64,000 nt of DNA from Microbacterium proteolyticum (GTDB lineage Bacteria; Actinomycetota; Actinomycetes; Actinomycetales; Microbacteriaceae). The notes under the pieces are model-generated. The model ran no database searches. It saw only the letters and a list, made by a program, of their open reading frames with translations, and had not been told where the DNA came from. A program made the position numbers and the translations under genes. Position 1 is the first letter of the stretch; every line of letters begins with the position of its first letter. Shown piece after piece: positions 18,430 through 30,223 of this stretch. The stretch is from positions 2,604,001 to 2,668,000 of the forward strand of contig NZ_JAUSZZ010000001.1 of assembly GCF_030818075.1 (NCBI RefSeq), read 5' to 3'.

Positions 18430-18654
18430 TCAGTGGCCGTGCGCCTCGGGGACGGGCGTGCCGTGCTTCTGAGCGTAGGCCTCGGCCTTGTGGGCGTGAC
18501 GGTTGGCCACGTTGCGATACGACAGCGTGACCAGGCTCAGCAGGACGAAGACCACGAACGCCACCGCACCGATCCAGAAAGTCTCGGCCTGCACGTTGCC
18601 GCCGTGGTGACCGCCCTCTTCAGCAGCGTGGGCGAGAAGCGTGGCGAAAGTCAT
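18430..18654 (-). CDS. Small His-rich membrane protein
   Basis: 74 residues with a single transmembrane helix (about 26-48, [21 protein letters not shown]). It is flanked by His-rich ends: [10 protein letters not shown] before the helix, and [14 protein letters not shown] and a terminal HGH after it. A GGAG ribosome-binding site lies about six bases before ATG 18654. It sits between proA and nadD, a position where actinobacteria often carry a small conserved membrane protein. The histidines could bind a metal ion, but no function is known. Confidence 0.75.
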   Translation of the reverse strand: MTFATLLAHAAEEGGHHGGNVQAETFWIGAVAFVVFVLLSLVTLSYRNVANRHAHKAEAYAQKHGTPVPEAHGH

Positions 18655-18704
18655 CAGTACTCCGTTCGAGTGGTCTGCGCGGCGCGCAGTGCCATTTTAG
18701 GCGG

Positions 18705-19964
18705 TCAGGCGCGGACCTGGCCGTCACCGCGCCCGAGCCACTTGGTGCTCGTCAGCTCGGCGAGCCCCATGGGTCCGCGTGCGTGCAGTTTCTGCGTCGA
18801 GATGCCGACCTCGGCTCCGAAGCCGAACTCGCCGCCGTCGGTGAACCGCGTCGACGCGTTGACGAGGACGACGGCGGAGTCGACCTCGGCCAGGAAGCGG
18901 TCGGCCGCGGCCTGATCGGCCGTGATGATCGACTCGGTGTGGTGCGTCGAGTATCGGCGGATGTGCGCGAGGGCGTCGTCGAGGTCGTCGACCACGCGCA
19001 CCGCAAGATCGAGCGTGCCGTACTCGCGTGACCAGTCGTCGTCGGTCGCGGCCACGACGCGCTCGTCGTGAGCGCGGGTCGCCTCATCGCCGTGCACGGT
19101 GACACCGGCGTCGGAGAGGGATGCCAGGAGCTCCGGCAGCAGACGGTCGGCGGCCCCGCGATGCACGAGGACGGTCTCGACGGCGTTGCAGACGCTCGGG
19201 CGCTGCACCTTGGCGTTGAGCACGATGTCGCGCGCCCAGTCGTCACGCGCGCTGGCGTCGAGGTACACGTGCACCACGCCCGCGCCGGTCTCGATGACCG
19301 GAACGGTGGACTCGGTGACGACGGTCTCGATCAGCGACGCGCTCCCGCGCGGCACGAGCACATCGACGAGGCCGCGCGCGTTCATCAGCGCGCGAGCACC
19401 GTCGCGGCCGAAGTCGTCGACGCTCTGCACCGCCTCCGGCGACACGCCCTGAGCCTGCAGGGCGTCGCGCATGACCGAGACGAGCACGGCGTTCGTGCTC
19501 TGGGCCGCCGACCCGCCGCGCAGGACCACGGCGTTGCCGGAGCGGAGGGCGAGCGAGGCGATGTCGACCGTCACGTTGGGCCGCGCTTCGTAGATGGATC
19601 CGACGACGCCGAACGGGACCGCGACCTTCGTCAGCGACAGGCCGTTGGGCAGCGTGCGCTCGTCGAGCACGCGGCCGACGGGGTCGGGCAGCGCGGCGAC
19701 GGCGCGCACGGCCGCCGCCAGCGCGGTCACGCGAGTGGCGTCGAGGCGCAGACGATCGAGGAGGGCCTCTCCGATGGCATCCGCCCGTCCGCGTTCGAGG
19801 TCGACGGCGTTGGCGGCGACGATCTCGTCGGACGCCGCCACGAGCGCATCGGCCACGGCGACCAGCAGAGCCGTCTTCTGCGCGGCGTCGAGCAGAGCGA
19901 TCTCACGCGCCGCGTCTTTCGCCAGGCGCAGGCGCTCATCGACGGAGGAGGCGATCACGGTCAT
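18705..19964 (-). CDS. proA: Gamma-glutamyl phosphate reductase
   Basis: NADPH-dependent reduction of gamma-glutamyl phosphate to glutamate semialdehyde, the second step of proline synthesis. 419 residues, full length for ProA. Family stretches include GVVGSIYEARPNVTVDIASLALRSGNA (about 120-145) and the catalytic-Cys region KVQRPSVCNAVETVLVH (about 255). The start is ATG 19964, four bases after the proB stop, so proB and proA are co-transcribed. Confidence 0.97.
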   Translation of the reverse strand: MTVIASSVDERLRLAKDAAREIALLDAAQKTALLVAVADALVAASDEIVAANAVDLERGRADAIGEALLDRLRLDATRVTALAAAVRAVAALPDPVGRVLDERTLPNGLSLTKVAVPFGVVGSIYEARPNVTVDIASLALRSGNAVVLRGGSAAQSTNAVLVSVMRDALQAQGVSPEAVQSVDDFGRDGARALMNARGLVDVLVPRGSASLIETVVTESTVPVIETGAGVVHVYLDASARDDWARDIVLNAKVQRPSVCNAVETVLVHRGAADRLLPELLASLSDAGVTVHGDEATRAHDERVVAATDDDWSREYGTLDLAVRVVDDLDDALAHIRRYSTHHTESIITADQAAADRFLAEVDSAVVLVNASTRFTDGGEFGFGAEVGISTQKLHARGPMGLAELTSTKWLGRGDGQVRA

Positions 19965-19968
19965 GCGC

Positions 19969-22702
<2,734 letters not shown>

Positions 22703-22720
22703 CTCTGCGTCTCCTGGCTC

Positions 22721-23029
22721 TTACTTGATGCCGGTGATCTTGACGCGCGTGAGGTCCTGACGGTGGCCCTGGCGCTTCTTGTAGCCGGTCTTGTTCTTGA
22801 ACTTCTGGATCACGATCTTCGGACCGCGCTCCTCGCCGAGCACCTCGGCCGTGACCGAGACGTTCGCGAGCTTGTCGGCGTCGGTCGTGACCGCGTCGCC
22901 GTCGACGAACAGGACGGCGGGCAGCTGGATGCTCTCGCCGACCTTCGCCTTCTGGCGGTCGAGCACGACGACCGTGCCGACCTGGACCTTCTCCTGGCGG
23001 CCGCCGGCGCGCACAACTGCGTAAACCAC
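22721..23029 (-). CDS. rplU: 50S ribosomal protein L21
   Basis: 102-residue L21, a 23S rRNA-binding protein. The conserved opening [21 protein letters not shown] and the ending [22 protein letters not shown] fix the GTG start at 23029; longer in-frame starts would translate the leader. It is the first gene of rplU-rpmA-obg-proB-proA. A sigma-70-like promoter lies about 150 bp upstream, leaving a leader with small hairpins such as GGGTC-ATCA-GACCC (about 23082-23095). Confidence 0.96.
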   Translation of the reverse strand: MVYAVVRAGGRQEKVQVGTVVVLDRQKAKVGESIQLPAVLFVDGDAVTTDADKLANVSVTAEVLGEERGPKIVIQKFKNKTGYKKRQGHRQDLTRVKITGIK

Positions 23030-23175
23030 TTCACACCTGTTTCGTTCGGGAGCGCGGGGCTCCGGTTGTCTGATGACGTTGGGAGGGTCTGATGACCCAA
23101 GTCTCGGTACGATCCGGCCGACGAAAGTCAGCGGGGTCTCGCCCCCGAAGGGCGGACGCGACGCACCAAGGGTCA

Positions 23176-23204
23176 AGTTTAGCTCACCGGGCGGCATCCG
23201 GCAA
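23176..23204 (-). promoter_or_regulatory. rplU: Promoter of the rplU-rpmA-obg-proBA operon
   Basis: Minus-strand TTGCCG (23199-23204) and TAAACT (23176-23181) are separated by 17 bp. Transcription would start near 23169, giving a leader of about 140 nt before rplU. Confidence 0.5.
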
Positions 23205-23229
23205 AAGCATCCGACCCGCGTGTCGAGCA

Positions 23230-23235
23230 TAGGAT
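23230..23235 (+). promoter_or_regulatory. -10 box of the DUF4031 gene
   Basis: TAGGAT with six bases to the ATG at 23242; no ribosome-binding site is present, so the mRNA is probably leaderless. Confidence 0.45.
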
Positions 23236-23241
23236 CATCCG

Positions 23242-23517
23242 ATGGCGATCCTCATCGACGACCCGCAGTGGCCGGCGCACGGCCGACTCTGGGCGCACCT
23301 TGTGAGCGACAGCAGCCTCGACGAGCTGCACGCCTTCGCCGCCTCCGCCGGCATCCCCCGCCGCGCCTTCGATCGCGACCACTACGACGTGCCCGACGAA
23401 CGGCACGCGCATCTCGTCGCCGCCGGCGCCGAGCACGTCGGCGGCAAGGAGCTGGTGCGGCGTCTGCGCGCTTCGGGGCTCCGCGTCACCGCGCGCGAGC
23501 GTCGCGCCGGCGCCTGA
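23242..23517 (+). CDS. DUF4031 domain protein
   Basis: 91-residue single-domain protein of the DUF4031 family: [20 protein letters not shown] at the N-terminus, then [33 protein letters not shown]. The conserved Asp and His residues (DDP, H13, DRDHYD, DERH) hint at metal or phosphate binding, but no function is established. It is monocistronic, divergent from rplU and convergent with rne. The last 35 bp of the gene are partly duplicated downstream. Confidence 0.85.
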   Translation: MAILIDDPQWPAHGRLWAHLVSDSSLDELHAFAASAGIPRRAFDRDHYDVPDERHAHLVAAGAEHVGGKELVRRLRASGLRVTARERRAGA

Positions 23518-23625
23518 GCACCGCGGTGTCGGCGGCGCGTCAGCGCGAGCGAGCGCCGCACCTGAGCACCGTGCGGCCGGCTGCGCGTCACCGCATGTGA
23601 GCGTCGCGCCGGCGGCTGAGCACCG
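23483..23625 (+). repeat. Degenerate duplication of the 3' end of the DUF4031 gene
   Basis: The segment GCGTCACCGCGCGCGAGCGTC at 23483 and onward through TGAGCACCG recurs at about 23585-23625 with a few substitutions. A more degraded copy lies between them (23540-23575). The period is roughly 100 bp with an inner partial period near 50 bp. Confidence 0.6.
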
Positions 23626-23687
23626 CGCGGCGCCGGGATCGCCGCCCGTCGGGGGACGGAGGGCGGATCCCGGTGCTCCGCTCGGGG

Positions 23688-26405
23688 TCAGGCGTCGGTG
23701 GGCGGCTGGGCGTTGACCGGGGTGCCGGTGAGGGCGGCCGTGGTGACACGGCGACGCGAGCGGCCCTGACCGGGTGCCTTGGGCTCCGGAAGCGCCTCGA
23801 GCACGGATTCGAGCAGCGCGTCCTTCTCGGTGCGCGGCGCCCGGGGCTCGCGCTTCTTGCGAGGACGCTTCTCGCGCGCCGGTGCCGGTGCCTCGGCCTC
23901 GGGCTTCGCCTCCAGCACGGCCTCGACGGATGCCACCACCGCGGCCTCGACGACGGCGGGGTCGTCGAGGGTCGGCTTGACCGTGGATGCCGCGATCTGC
24001 GCGAGCGCGGACTTGACGCCCTCGGTGATCACGTGCGTGCCGCCGTTGGCCGCCGACGAGCCGTTCTGAGCGGTGTGGGCCGCCGACGCGGGAGCCGCGT
24101 TCGACGCGCCGCCGTTGCTGCCGCGACCACGCCGGTTCGATGACCCGCCGTTGCCGTTGCCATTGCCGTTCGTGGCGCCGGTCCGGTGCTTGACGACGGG
24201 GTCGTGGTGCACGATCACACCGCGACCCGCACAGACCTCGCATGCCTCGCTGAAGGTCTCGAGCAGGCCGAGGCCGAGCTTCTTGCGGGTCATCTGCACG
24301 AGGCCGAGCGAGGTGACCTCGGCGACCTGGTGCTTCGTGCGGTCGCGGCTGAGGCACTCGATGAGGCGGCGCAGCACGAGGTCGCGGTTTGTCTCGAGCA
24401 CCATGTCGATGAAGTCGACGACGATGATGCCGCCGATGTCGCGCAGGCGCAGCTGGCGCACGATCTCTTCCGCCGCCTCGAGGTTGTTCTTCGTGACGGT
24501 CTCTTCGAGGTTGCCGCCCGAACCGACGAACTTGCCGGTGTTGACGTCGACGACGGTCATGGCCTCGGTGCGGTCGATCACGAGCGACCCGCCGGAGGGC
24601 AGCCAGACCTTGCGGTCGAGCGCCTTCTCGATCTGCTCGGTCACGCGGAACGCATCGAAGGGGTCCTGCTCGCCCTCGTACTTCTCCACGCGCTCCAGCA
24701 GGTCGGGGGCGACGCCCTGGAGGTAGTTCGAGATGGTCTGCAGTGCCTCATCGCCCTGGATGAGCATGCGGGTGAAGTCCTCGTTGAAGACGTCGCGCAC
24801 GATCTTCACGAGCAGGTCGGGCTCGGAGTGCAGCAGGGACGGCGCCTGGATCGTCTTCACCTGGCTCGACACGTGCTCCCACTGCGAGGTGAGGCGCTGC
24901 ACGTCGAGGGTCAGCTGCTCTTCGGTGGCGCCCTCGGCGGCGGTGCGCACGATGACGCCCGACGACTCGGGGAGCACCTCTTTGAGGATCTTCTTCAGAC
25001 GCGCACGTTCGGTGTCGGGGAGCTTGCGCGAGATGCCGTTCATCGTGCCGTTGGGCACGTAGACGAGATAGCGGCCGGGGAGCGAGATCTGGCTCGTGAG
25101 TCGCGCGCCCTTGTGTCCGACGGGGTCTTTGGTGACCTGCACGAGCACGCGGTCGCCCGACTTCAGGGCCAGCTCGATGCGCCGCGGCTGATTGTTGGTC
25201 TCGACGCCGTCCCAGTCGACCTCGCCGGAGTACAGCACCGCGTTGCGTCCGCGGCCGATGTCGACGAACGCGGCCTCCATGCTCGGCAGCACGTTCTGCA
25301 CACGACCGAGGTAGACGTTTCCGATGAGGGAGGCGTCCTGGTTGCGGGCGACGTAGTGCTCGACCAGCACGTTGTCTTCCAGCACGGCGATCTGGATGCG
25401 GCCCGCCTTGGACCGCACGACCATGACGCGGTCGACGGCCTCGCGACGGGCGAGGAACTCCGCCTCGGTGACGACGGGGCGGCGGCGGCCGGCCTCGCGG
25501 CCGTCGCGGCGGCGCTGCTTCTTGGCTTCCAGGCGCGTGGAGCCCTTGATGCGCTGCGGCTCGGTGACGACCTCGACGACGCGCTGGCGCACGGGCGCGA
25601 CCGGGGCGTCGTTCTGCTCGGCGGGGGTCGCGTCGGATCCGCCGCGGCGACGGTTGCGACGGCGGGCGCCGGCCGCGCCCCGTTCGACGGGGCCGTCGTC
25701 GTCGCGGTCGTCGCGGTCGTCGTACGACTCGCGCGCGGGCAACGGCGGCAGCTCGGGCGCGTAGAAGTGCAGCGCGGTCGACACGGCCGACACGAAGTTC
25801 TCGGGCAGCAGGCCCAGCGAGACGGCGGTCGGACGGGCGGGCTTCTCCGGCTCGGCGGGTGCTGCGGGCTCTGCCGCCGCCTCGGGCTCGGGAGCAGCCT
25901 CGGGCTCGGAAGCGGCCTCGGGCTCAGGCTCGGAAGCCGCCTCGGGCTGGGAAGCCCCCTCGTGCTCAGGAGCGGATTCCGGGACGACAGCTGCATCGGC
26001 GTCTGCGGCGACGGGCGAGGCGGCGTCTGCCGGCTCATCCGCCGTGTCCCCGGCCTCGGCCGTTCCATCCGAGTCGGCCGGGGCGGTGGCGTCGTCGGCG
26101 CCGGATGCCACAGGAGCGGCCTCGCCCTCGTGGGCGGGCTCCCCGACGACTTCGGCATCCGACGACGCCGGTGCGCTCTCCGCCGTCGCCTCCGCGTCGT
26201 CGACCGTCAGCACCGCGGGCGCATCGGTGTCGTCCGCGGCGGCCAGTTCGGCATCCTGGACCGCGGCCTCTTCCTCATCGACGGCGGGGACGTCGGCCTC
26301 GACCGGCGACTCGGCCGCGTCGATCGACGTCTCCGACGACGGCGTCTCGGGAGTGTCGCCCGGCGTCTCTTCGGCGGGGATCTGTTCGTCTGTCACATCG
26401 GCCAT
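23688..26405 (-). CDS. rne: Ribonuclease E/G
   Basis: Endoribonuclease that initiates mRNA decay and processes rRNA/tRNA precursors. 905 residues. A long acidic, Ala/Pro/Glu-rich disordered N-terminal region (1-270) is followed by Arg-rich islands typical of actinobacterial RNase E. Then come the S1 domain (YLGRVQNVLPSMEAAFVDIG), the catalytic acids in VVDVNTGKFVG and GGIIVVDFIDM, and the zinc-link-type CEVCAGRG. A short basic C-terminal tail follows. The start is ATG 26405, preceded by AGGGAG ten bases upstream; an earlier in-frame ATG would add a basic leader without conservation. It is followed downstream by rplU-rpmA, as in many actinobacteria. Confidence 0.94.
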   Translation of the reverse strand: MADVTDEQIPAEETPGDTPETPSSETSIDAAESPVEADVPAVDEEEAAVQDAELAAADDTDAPAVLTVDDAEATAESAPASSDAEVVGEPAHEGEAAPVASGADDATAPADSDGTAEAGDTADEPADAASPVAADADAAVVPESAPEHEGASQPEAASEPEPEAASEPEAAPEPEAAAEPAAPAEPEKPARPTAVSLGLLPENFVSAVSTALHFYAPELPPLPARESYDDRDDRDDDGPVERGAAGARRRNRRRGGSDATPAEQNDAPVAPVRQRVVEVVTEPQRIKGSTRLEAKKQRRRDGREAGRRRPVVTEAEFLARREAVDRVMVVRSKAGRIQIAVLEDNVLVEHYVARNQDASLIGNVYLGRVQNVLPSMEAAFVDIGRGRNAVLYSGEVDWDGVETNNQPRRIELALKSGDRVLVQVTKDPVGHKGARLTSQISLPGRYLVYVPNGTMNGISRKLPDTERARLKKILKEVLPESSGVIVRTAAEGATEEQLTLDVQRLTSQWEHVSSQVKTIQAPSLLHSEPDLLVKIVRDVFNEDFTRMLIQGDEALQTISNYLQGVAPDLLERVEKYEGEQDPFDAFRVTEQIEKALDRKVWLPSGGSLVIDRTEAMTVVDVNTGKFVGSGGNLEETVTKNNLEAAEEIVRQLRLRDIGGIIVVDFIDMVLETNRDLVLRRLIECLSRDRTKHQVAEVTSLGLVQMTRKKLGLGLLETFSEACEVCAGRGVIVHHDPVVKHRTGATNGNGNGNGGSSNRRGRGSNGGASNAAPASAAHTAQNGSSAANGGTHVITEGVKSALAQIAASTVKPTLDDPAVVEAAVVASVEAVLEAKPEAEAPAPAREKRPRKKREPRAPRTEKDALLESVLEALPEPKAPGQGRSRRRVTTAALTGTPVNAQPPTDA

Positions 26406-26738
26406 GTCGGGGTTTCTCCCTGGCCGGGCGACACCGCGCGTCGCCCGACGAAATCTCATGCGGCGCCGCACCCGGCGGGCCGCGAACTCATTCGGTCTGC
26501 AGCAGGCCTGCGGCTCGTGCTGCGAAGGGCGGTCGTCGCCCGAAGTCTTCTGGGTGATGTTCCTGCGGCGCGGCCGCGGTCACATCAGCCTTCATTATCG
26601 CACGGACCGGCGTCGCGGCCAGCGGATGCGTCCGTTCGCCCTCCGCGGAACCGGTCTGCTCGGTGTGCACCGGCCGCGCACCGACAGGGATGCCGGGTGT
26701 TCAGCGCGCGGAAAAGTGGGCGGTGGCACAATCGCGAC
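26406..26738. other. rne / VKOR intergenic region and rne leader
   Basis: 333 bases between divergent genes. On the minus strand an extended -10 (TGC-GATAAT, 26594-26602) would give an rne leader of about 180 nt; long leaders are used by RNase E in other bacteria for autoregulation. A 60-codon minus-strand frame inside it has no recognisable features and is not called as a gene. Confidence 0.5.
26594..26602 (-). promoter_or_regulatory. rne: Extended -10 promoter of rne
   Basis: TGCGATAAT on the minus strand, with only a weak -35 (CTGGCC) 17 bp upstream. Confidence 0.45.
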
Positions 26739-27335
26739 ATGAGCGAACACGTCACCGCCCGCCGCCCGACCGTCGTGGCGGTCTGGCTCGTCTTCGCCGG
26801 CATCGTCGGCTGGTGGGCGGCGTTCTCGCTGACGATGGAACGCTTCCACCAGCTGCAGAACCCGGGTCAAGCGGCATCCTGCGACTTCAGCGTGCTCGTG
26901 CAGTGTTCGACGAATCTCCAGTCGTCGCAGGGTGCGGTCTTCGGCTTCCCCAACCCGATCATCGGACTCGCCGCATGGGTCGCCCCGGTCGTGGTGGGCA
27001 TGGCGCTGCTGGCGGGCGCGCGGTTCGCGCGGTGGTTCTGGGCGTTGTTCTGGCTCGGGTTCGCCTTCGCCCTGACGTTCGTGATCTGGCTCATCGCGCA
27101 GAGTCTGTTCGTGCTGGCGACCCTGTGCCCCTGGTGCATGGTGACGTGGTCGGTCGTGATCCCGTCGTTCTTCGTGGTGACGCTGCATGTTCTGCGCGAG
27201 GGTGTCATCCCCTCGGTGCGGGTCCGAGAGGTGGCGGACCGCCTCTTCGTGTGGGTGCCGCTGATGACGATCGTCGCGTTCGCCGTCGTCGCGGTGCTGG
27301 CGCAGGTGCGCCTGAACGTTCTCGCGCAGTTCTGA
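26739..27335 (+). CDS. Vitamin K epoxide reductase (VKOR) family protein
   Basis: 198-residue membrane quinone reductase that reoxidises a DsbA-like thioredoxin during extracytoplasmic disulfide formation. Visible are the loop cysteine pair in CDFSVLVQCS (about 47-56), the active-site CPWC (about 128-131) in a membrane helix, the family Ser/Asn-rich segment FGFPNPIIGLAAW and about five hydrophobic helices. ATG 26739 follows the -10-like CACAAT by six bases. No DsbA partner is encoded alongside; in other actinobacteria it may be fused or distant. Confidence 0.92.
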   Translation: MSEHVTARRPTVVAVWLVFAGIVGWWAAFSLTMERFHQLQNPGQAASCDFSVLVQCSTNLQSSQGAVFGFPNPIIGLAAWVAPVVVGMALLAGARFARWFWALFWLGFAFALTFVIWLIAQSLFVLATLCPWCMVTWSVVIPSFFVVTLHVLREGVIPSVRVREVADRLFVWVPLMTIVAFAVVAVLAQVRLNVLAQF

Positions 27336-27356
27336 TCCCGCGGGTTCGACGGCCGA

Positions 27357-27381
27357 GGTCCCTGGGCTTGTCGAAGAGACC
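27357..27381. repeat. Degenerate copy of the dispersed 25-bp palindrome
   Basis: GGTCCCTGGGCTTGTCGAAG followed by AGACC: arms GGTCCC/GAGACC around a GCTTGTCGA core. Located 22 bases after the VKOR stop. Confidence 0.6.
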
Positions 27382-27448
27382 GTTCGCGCGCGTCGGGTCC
27401 GAATTCGGCGGTCTGCGCGCGCTCCGCCCGCCCCGGGTGCGACTGCCC

Positions 27449-27790
27449 TGACCGACTTCGTGCCCTCAGCGCCTGCGACGTCGGACGCCGTGCATGACCT
27501 CAGCGATGTGCATGAGCTCCGCCCGACGGCCCCGGATTGCCACTGACCTCAGGCGCATCACTGACTTCATGCCCTCAGCCCCCGCGACGTCAGACGCCGT
27601 GCACTACCTCAGCGATGTGCATGAGCTCCGCCCGACGGCCCCGGATGCCACTGACCTGAGACGCATCACTGACTTCGTGCCCTCAGCGGCCCCGCGACGT
27701 CGGACGCCGTGCACAACCTCAGCGATGTGCATAAGCTCCGCCCGACGGCCCCGGATGCCGCTGACCTGACGCGCATCGCTGACTTTGTGC
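27449..27790. repeat. Three tandem copies of an approximately 109-bp repeat
   Basis: GACTTC(G/A)TGCCCTCAG recurs at 27454, 27563 and 27671, and a fourth unit begins at 27781 (GACTTTGTGC) before decaying. Each unit contains CCTCAGCGATGTGCAT and, about 50 bp on, its imperfect inverted counterpart (CGCATCACTGAC), so each can fold. Open frames across the array reflect repeat composition, not genes. The whole 27336-28040 interval holds no credible gene. Confidence 0.85.
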
Positions 27791-27994
27791 GCAGGGCTTC
27801 AGCGGTTCCCGCCATCCCCGCCCGCGGATACCAGGGACCTGGCGCAGATGGACGATCCCGCGCCGGAGGTCTCCACGCCGGGCGAGTCCGCGTGTCATCT
27901 CACAGGTTCACTGACTCTCAGCCCGAAACCGTGGGCGCTCCTCACCTCGCGCACATCGCAGACCCCGCGCCCGCCGGTCGCCCTGCGCACCGAC

Positions 27995-28027
27995 GAAGGC
28001 CGCCACCCTCACGGGGTGACGGCCTTC
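27995..28027 (-). terminator. Terminator of ndk
   Basis: A 14-bp stem with one wobble/mismatch (GAAGGCCGCCACCC / GGGTGACGGCCTTC) and a 5-nt loop, 13 bases past the ndk stop. Confidence 0.75.
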
Positions 28028-28040
28028 ACGGCATCCGGAA

Positions 28041-28457
28041 TCAGGCGAACCAGATCGCCAGCTCGCGCTCGGCGGACTCGACGCTGTCGCTGCCGTGGAC
28101 GAGGTTCTGCTGCACCTTCAGGCCCCAGTCGCGGCCGAAGTCGCCGCGGATCGTGCCGGGGGCGGCGGTGGTGGGGTCGGTCGTCCCAGCCAGTGCGCGG
28201 AAGCCCTCGATGACGCGGTTACCGGCGAGGCGGATCGCGACGGAGGGGCCCGAGAGCATGAACTCGAGGAGCGGTTCGTAGAACGGCTTTCCCTCGTGCT
28301 CGGCGTAGTGCTGCGCCAGGGTCTCGCGGTCGGGCTCGACGAGGCGGATGTCGACGAGGGCGTAGCCCTTCGCCTCGATGCGCGCCAGGATCGCACCGGT
28401 CAGTCCGCGGGCGACGCCGTCGGGCTTGACCAGGACGAGGGTCTCTTCGGTGGCCAT
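28041..28457 (-). CDS. ndk: Nucleoside diphosphate kinase
   Basis: Phosphorylates NDPs to NTPs through a phospho-histidine. 138 residues, family-typical. It opens ETLVLVKPDGVARGL and has conserved GPSVAIRLAGNRVIEGFRALAG and TIRGDFGRD, with the C-terminal active-site region shortened to NLVHGSDSVESAERELAIWF (catalytic His in LVHGSD). A GGAGAA ribosome-binding site precedes ATG 28457. It follows the DUF4233 gene by three bases in an ileS-folC-DUF4233-ndk operon. Confidence 0.97.
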   Translation of the reverse strand: MATEETLVLVKPDGVARGLTGAILARIEAKGYALVDIRLVEPDRETLAQHYAEHEGKPFYEPLLEFMLSGPSVAIRLAGNRVIEGFRALAGTTDPTTAAPGTIRGDFGRDWGLKVQQNLVHGSDSVESAERELAIWFA

Positions 28458-28460
28458 GGG

Positions 28461-28874
28461 TCATTCTCCGTTCGAGAGGTCGGGGTCGGCGGCGAACCGG
28501 GCGTTGCGTCGGTCGAGCGCCGCTCCCTTGATCGTCGCATACGCCCACATGCCGCCGAAAATGACGGCCACGACGGCGAGGGCGGGAACGAGCAACCCGC
28601 CGAGGAGCAGGACGACCTGCAGCGCCCAGCCGGTAATAATCGCCCACCGGTGGCGCAGCAGTCCCGACACCGCGACCATCGCGACCGCCATCACGACACC
28701 GCCGACGATCCCCCACCACGGCTCGATGCCGAACGGCAGCGCCTTGAGGCCGTACACGACGAGCCCGCCGAGGAAGACGACGATCGACTCGAAGCCGAGC
28801 ACGACGGCGCCGAGCGACTCCAACGCTCCGCGCTGACGACGGCGGCGTGGAACCCGGGGCTCGCGCGGACTCAC
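28461..28874 (-). CDS. DUF4233 membrane protein
   Basis: 137-residue protein of the actinobacterial DUF4233 family. A basic N-terminal tail (PREPRVPRRRRQRG) precedes about four hydrophobic helices (LGAVVLGFESIVVFLGGLVVYG, IVGGVVMAVAMVAVSG, IITGWALQVVLLLGG, LAVVAVIFGGMWAYA). Its function is unknown. The GTG start at 28874 overlaps the folC stop (GTGA). DUF4233 genes are typically wedged between folC and ndk, as here. Confidence 0.88.
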   Translation of the reverse strand: MSPREPRVPRRRRQRGALESLGAVVLGFESIVVFLGGLVVYGLKALPFGIEPWWGIVGGVVMAVAMVAVSGLLRHRWAIITGWALQVVLLLGGLLVPALAVVAVIFGGMWAYATIKGAALDRRNARFAADPDLSNGE

Positions 28875-30223
28875 GCCTGCCACCCGGCCTTCCAGTCCTC
28901 GAGCTCCGACAGGCGCAACGCCTCTCCGGCGAGTACGACGCTGCCGGCGACGACCACGGCGCGCCGGTCGGACTCGGCCGCCCACGCGCGGGCCGCGTCG
29001 GCTGCGTCTTCGAGCGTCGGGTGCACGGTGACGGGCAGATCCGCGGCCTCGGCCACGTCGGCGATCGCGTCGGGATCGGTGGCGCGGTCGCTGTCGGGTG
29101 CGGTGGCGAACACCCGCGCGACGGCGGGGACGAGCGCCGACATGATGCCGGCGGCATCCTTCCCGTCGAGGATGCCGATCACGGCGCCCCACTCGTCGAT
29201 GTCGAAGGCCTCGTCGAGAGCGGCGACCAGCGCGCGGGCGCCGTGCGGGTTGTGTGCGGCGTCGACGAGCACGGTCGGAGCGGTGCCGACGAGCTGCAGG
29301 CGACCGGGCGAGGTGGCGGTGCCGAGGCCGTCGGCCACCACGTCGGCGGCGAGGGGCTGCGTCCCCCCGCCGATGAGCGATTCGACGGCGGCGACGGCGA
29401 GGGCGGCGTTGTGTCCCTGGTGGGCGCCGTACTGCGGCAGGTAGAGCTCCGCGTACGTTCCCGCGACGCCCCGGATGGTGAGCTGCTGCCCACCCACCGC
29501 GAGGGTCTGCGCCTCGAGACCGAACGCGGAGCCTTCCACCGCGATCGTCGCGTCCTCCTTCTCGGCGCGGGCGCGGATGACGCGGAGGGCCTCCTCCGGC
29601 TGCGCGGCCGACACGACGGCGGCGCCCGGCTTGATGATCCCGGCCTTGACCGTGGCGATCTCGGCGACCGTCGAGCCCAGCCTGTCGACGTGGTCGATGT
29701 CGATGGGGGTGAACACGGCGACGTCGCCGTCGGCGGTGTTCGTGGAGTCCCACTCCCCGCCCATGCCGACCTCGAGCACGAGCACGTCGATCGGCGCGTC
29801 CGCGCACGCGACGAAGGCGAGGACCGTCAGTAGCTCGAAGAACGTGAGCGGAGCGTCTCCGGATGCCGCGAGTTCAGCATCCACCATGTCGACGAACGGC
29901 TGGATCTCGTCCCACGCGTCGGCGATCGCGGCATCCGACACGGGCTCTCCGTCGATGAGGATGCGCTCCGTGAACCGCTCGAGGTGGGGGCTGGTGAACA
30001 GCCCCGTCCGAAGCCCCATCGCGCGCAGCAGGCTCTCGATCATGCGGCTCGTCGAGGTCTTGCCGTTCGTTCCGGTGACGTGGATCACGCGGTACGTGCG
30101 CTGCGGGTCGGCGAGCAGCTCGAGCACGCGGCGCGTGCGCTCGACGCGCGGCTGGACCCACTGCTCGCCCTGGCGTTCGAGCAGCGCGCTGTAAACGGCG
30201 TCGGCTCTCGTACGGTCGCTCAT
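28871..30223 (-). CDS. folC: Folylpolyglutamate synthase / dihydrofolate synthase
   Basis: Adds glutamate to dihydropteroate and extends folate polyglutamates. 450 residues of the Mur-ligase fold: P-loop [19 protein letters not shown] (about 47-65), Mg-binding [31 protein letters not shown] (about 165) and [16 protein letters not shown] (about 318). The start at ATG 30223 overlaps the ileS stop by ATGA, tying its translation to ileS, so the T-box upstream of ileS may also affect folC. The preceding pabB supplies an earlier folate step. Confidence 0.96.
   Translation of the reverse strand: MSDRTRADAVYSALLERQGEQWVQPRVERTRRVLELLADPQRTYRVIHVTGTNGKTSTSRMIESLLRAMGLRTGLFTSPHLERFTERILIDGEPVSDAAIADAWDEIQPFVDMVDAELAASGDAPLTFFELLTVLAFVACADAPIDVLVLEVGMGGEWDSTNTADGDVAVFTPIDIDHVDRLGSTVAEIATVKAGIIKPGAAVVSAAQPEEALRVIRARAEKEDATIAVEGSAFGLEAQTLAVGGQQLTIRGVAGTYAELYLPQYGAHQGHNAALAVAAVESLIGGGTQPLAADVVADGLGTATSPGRLQLVGTAPTVLVDAAHNPHGARALVAALDEAFDIDEWGAVIGILDGKDAAGIMSALVPAVARVFATAPDSDRATDPDAIADVAEAADLPVTVHPTLEDAADAARAWAAESDRRAVVVAGSVVLAGEALRLSELEDWKAGWQA

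Noticed and set aside
26488..26670. 60-residue minus-strand gene in the rne leader
   Set aside because: Overlaps the presumed promoter and leader of rne; no ribosome-binding site or domain.
27494..27769. 91-residue repeat protein
   Set aside because: Direct translation of the 109-bp repeats; frame is not kept because the period is not a multiple of three in all copies.
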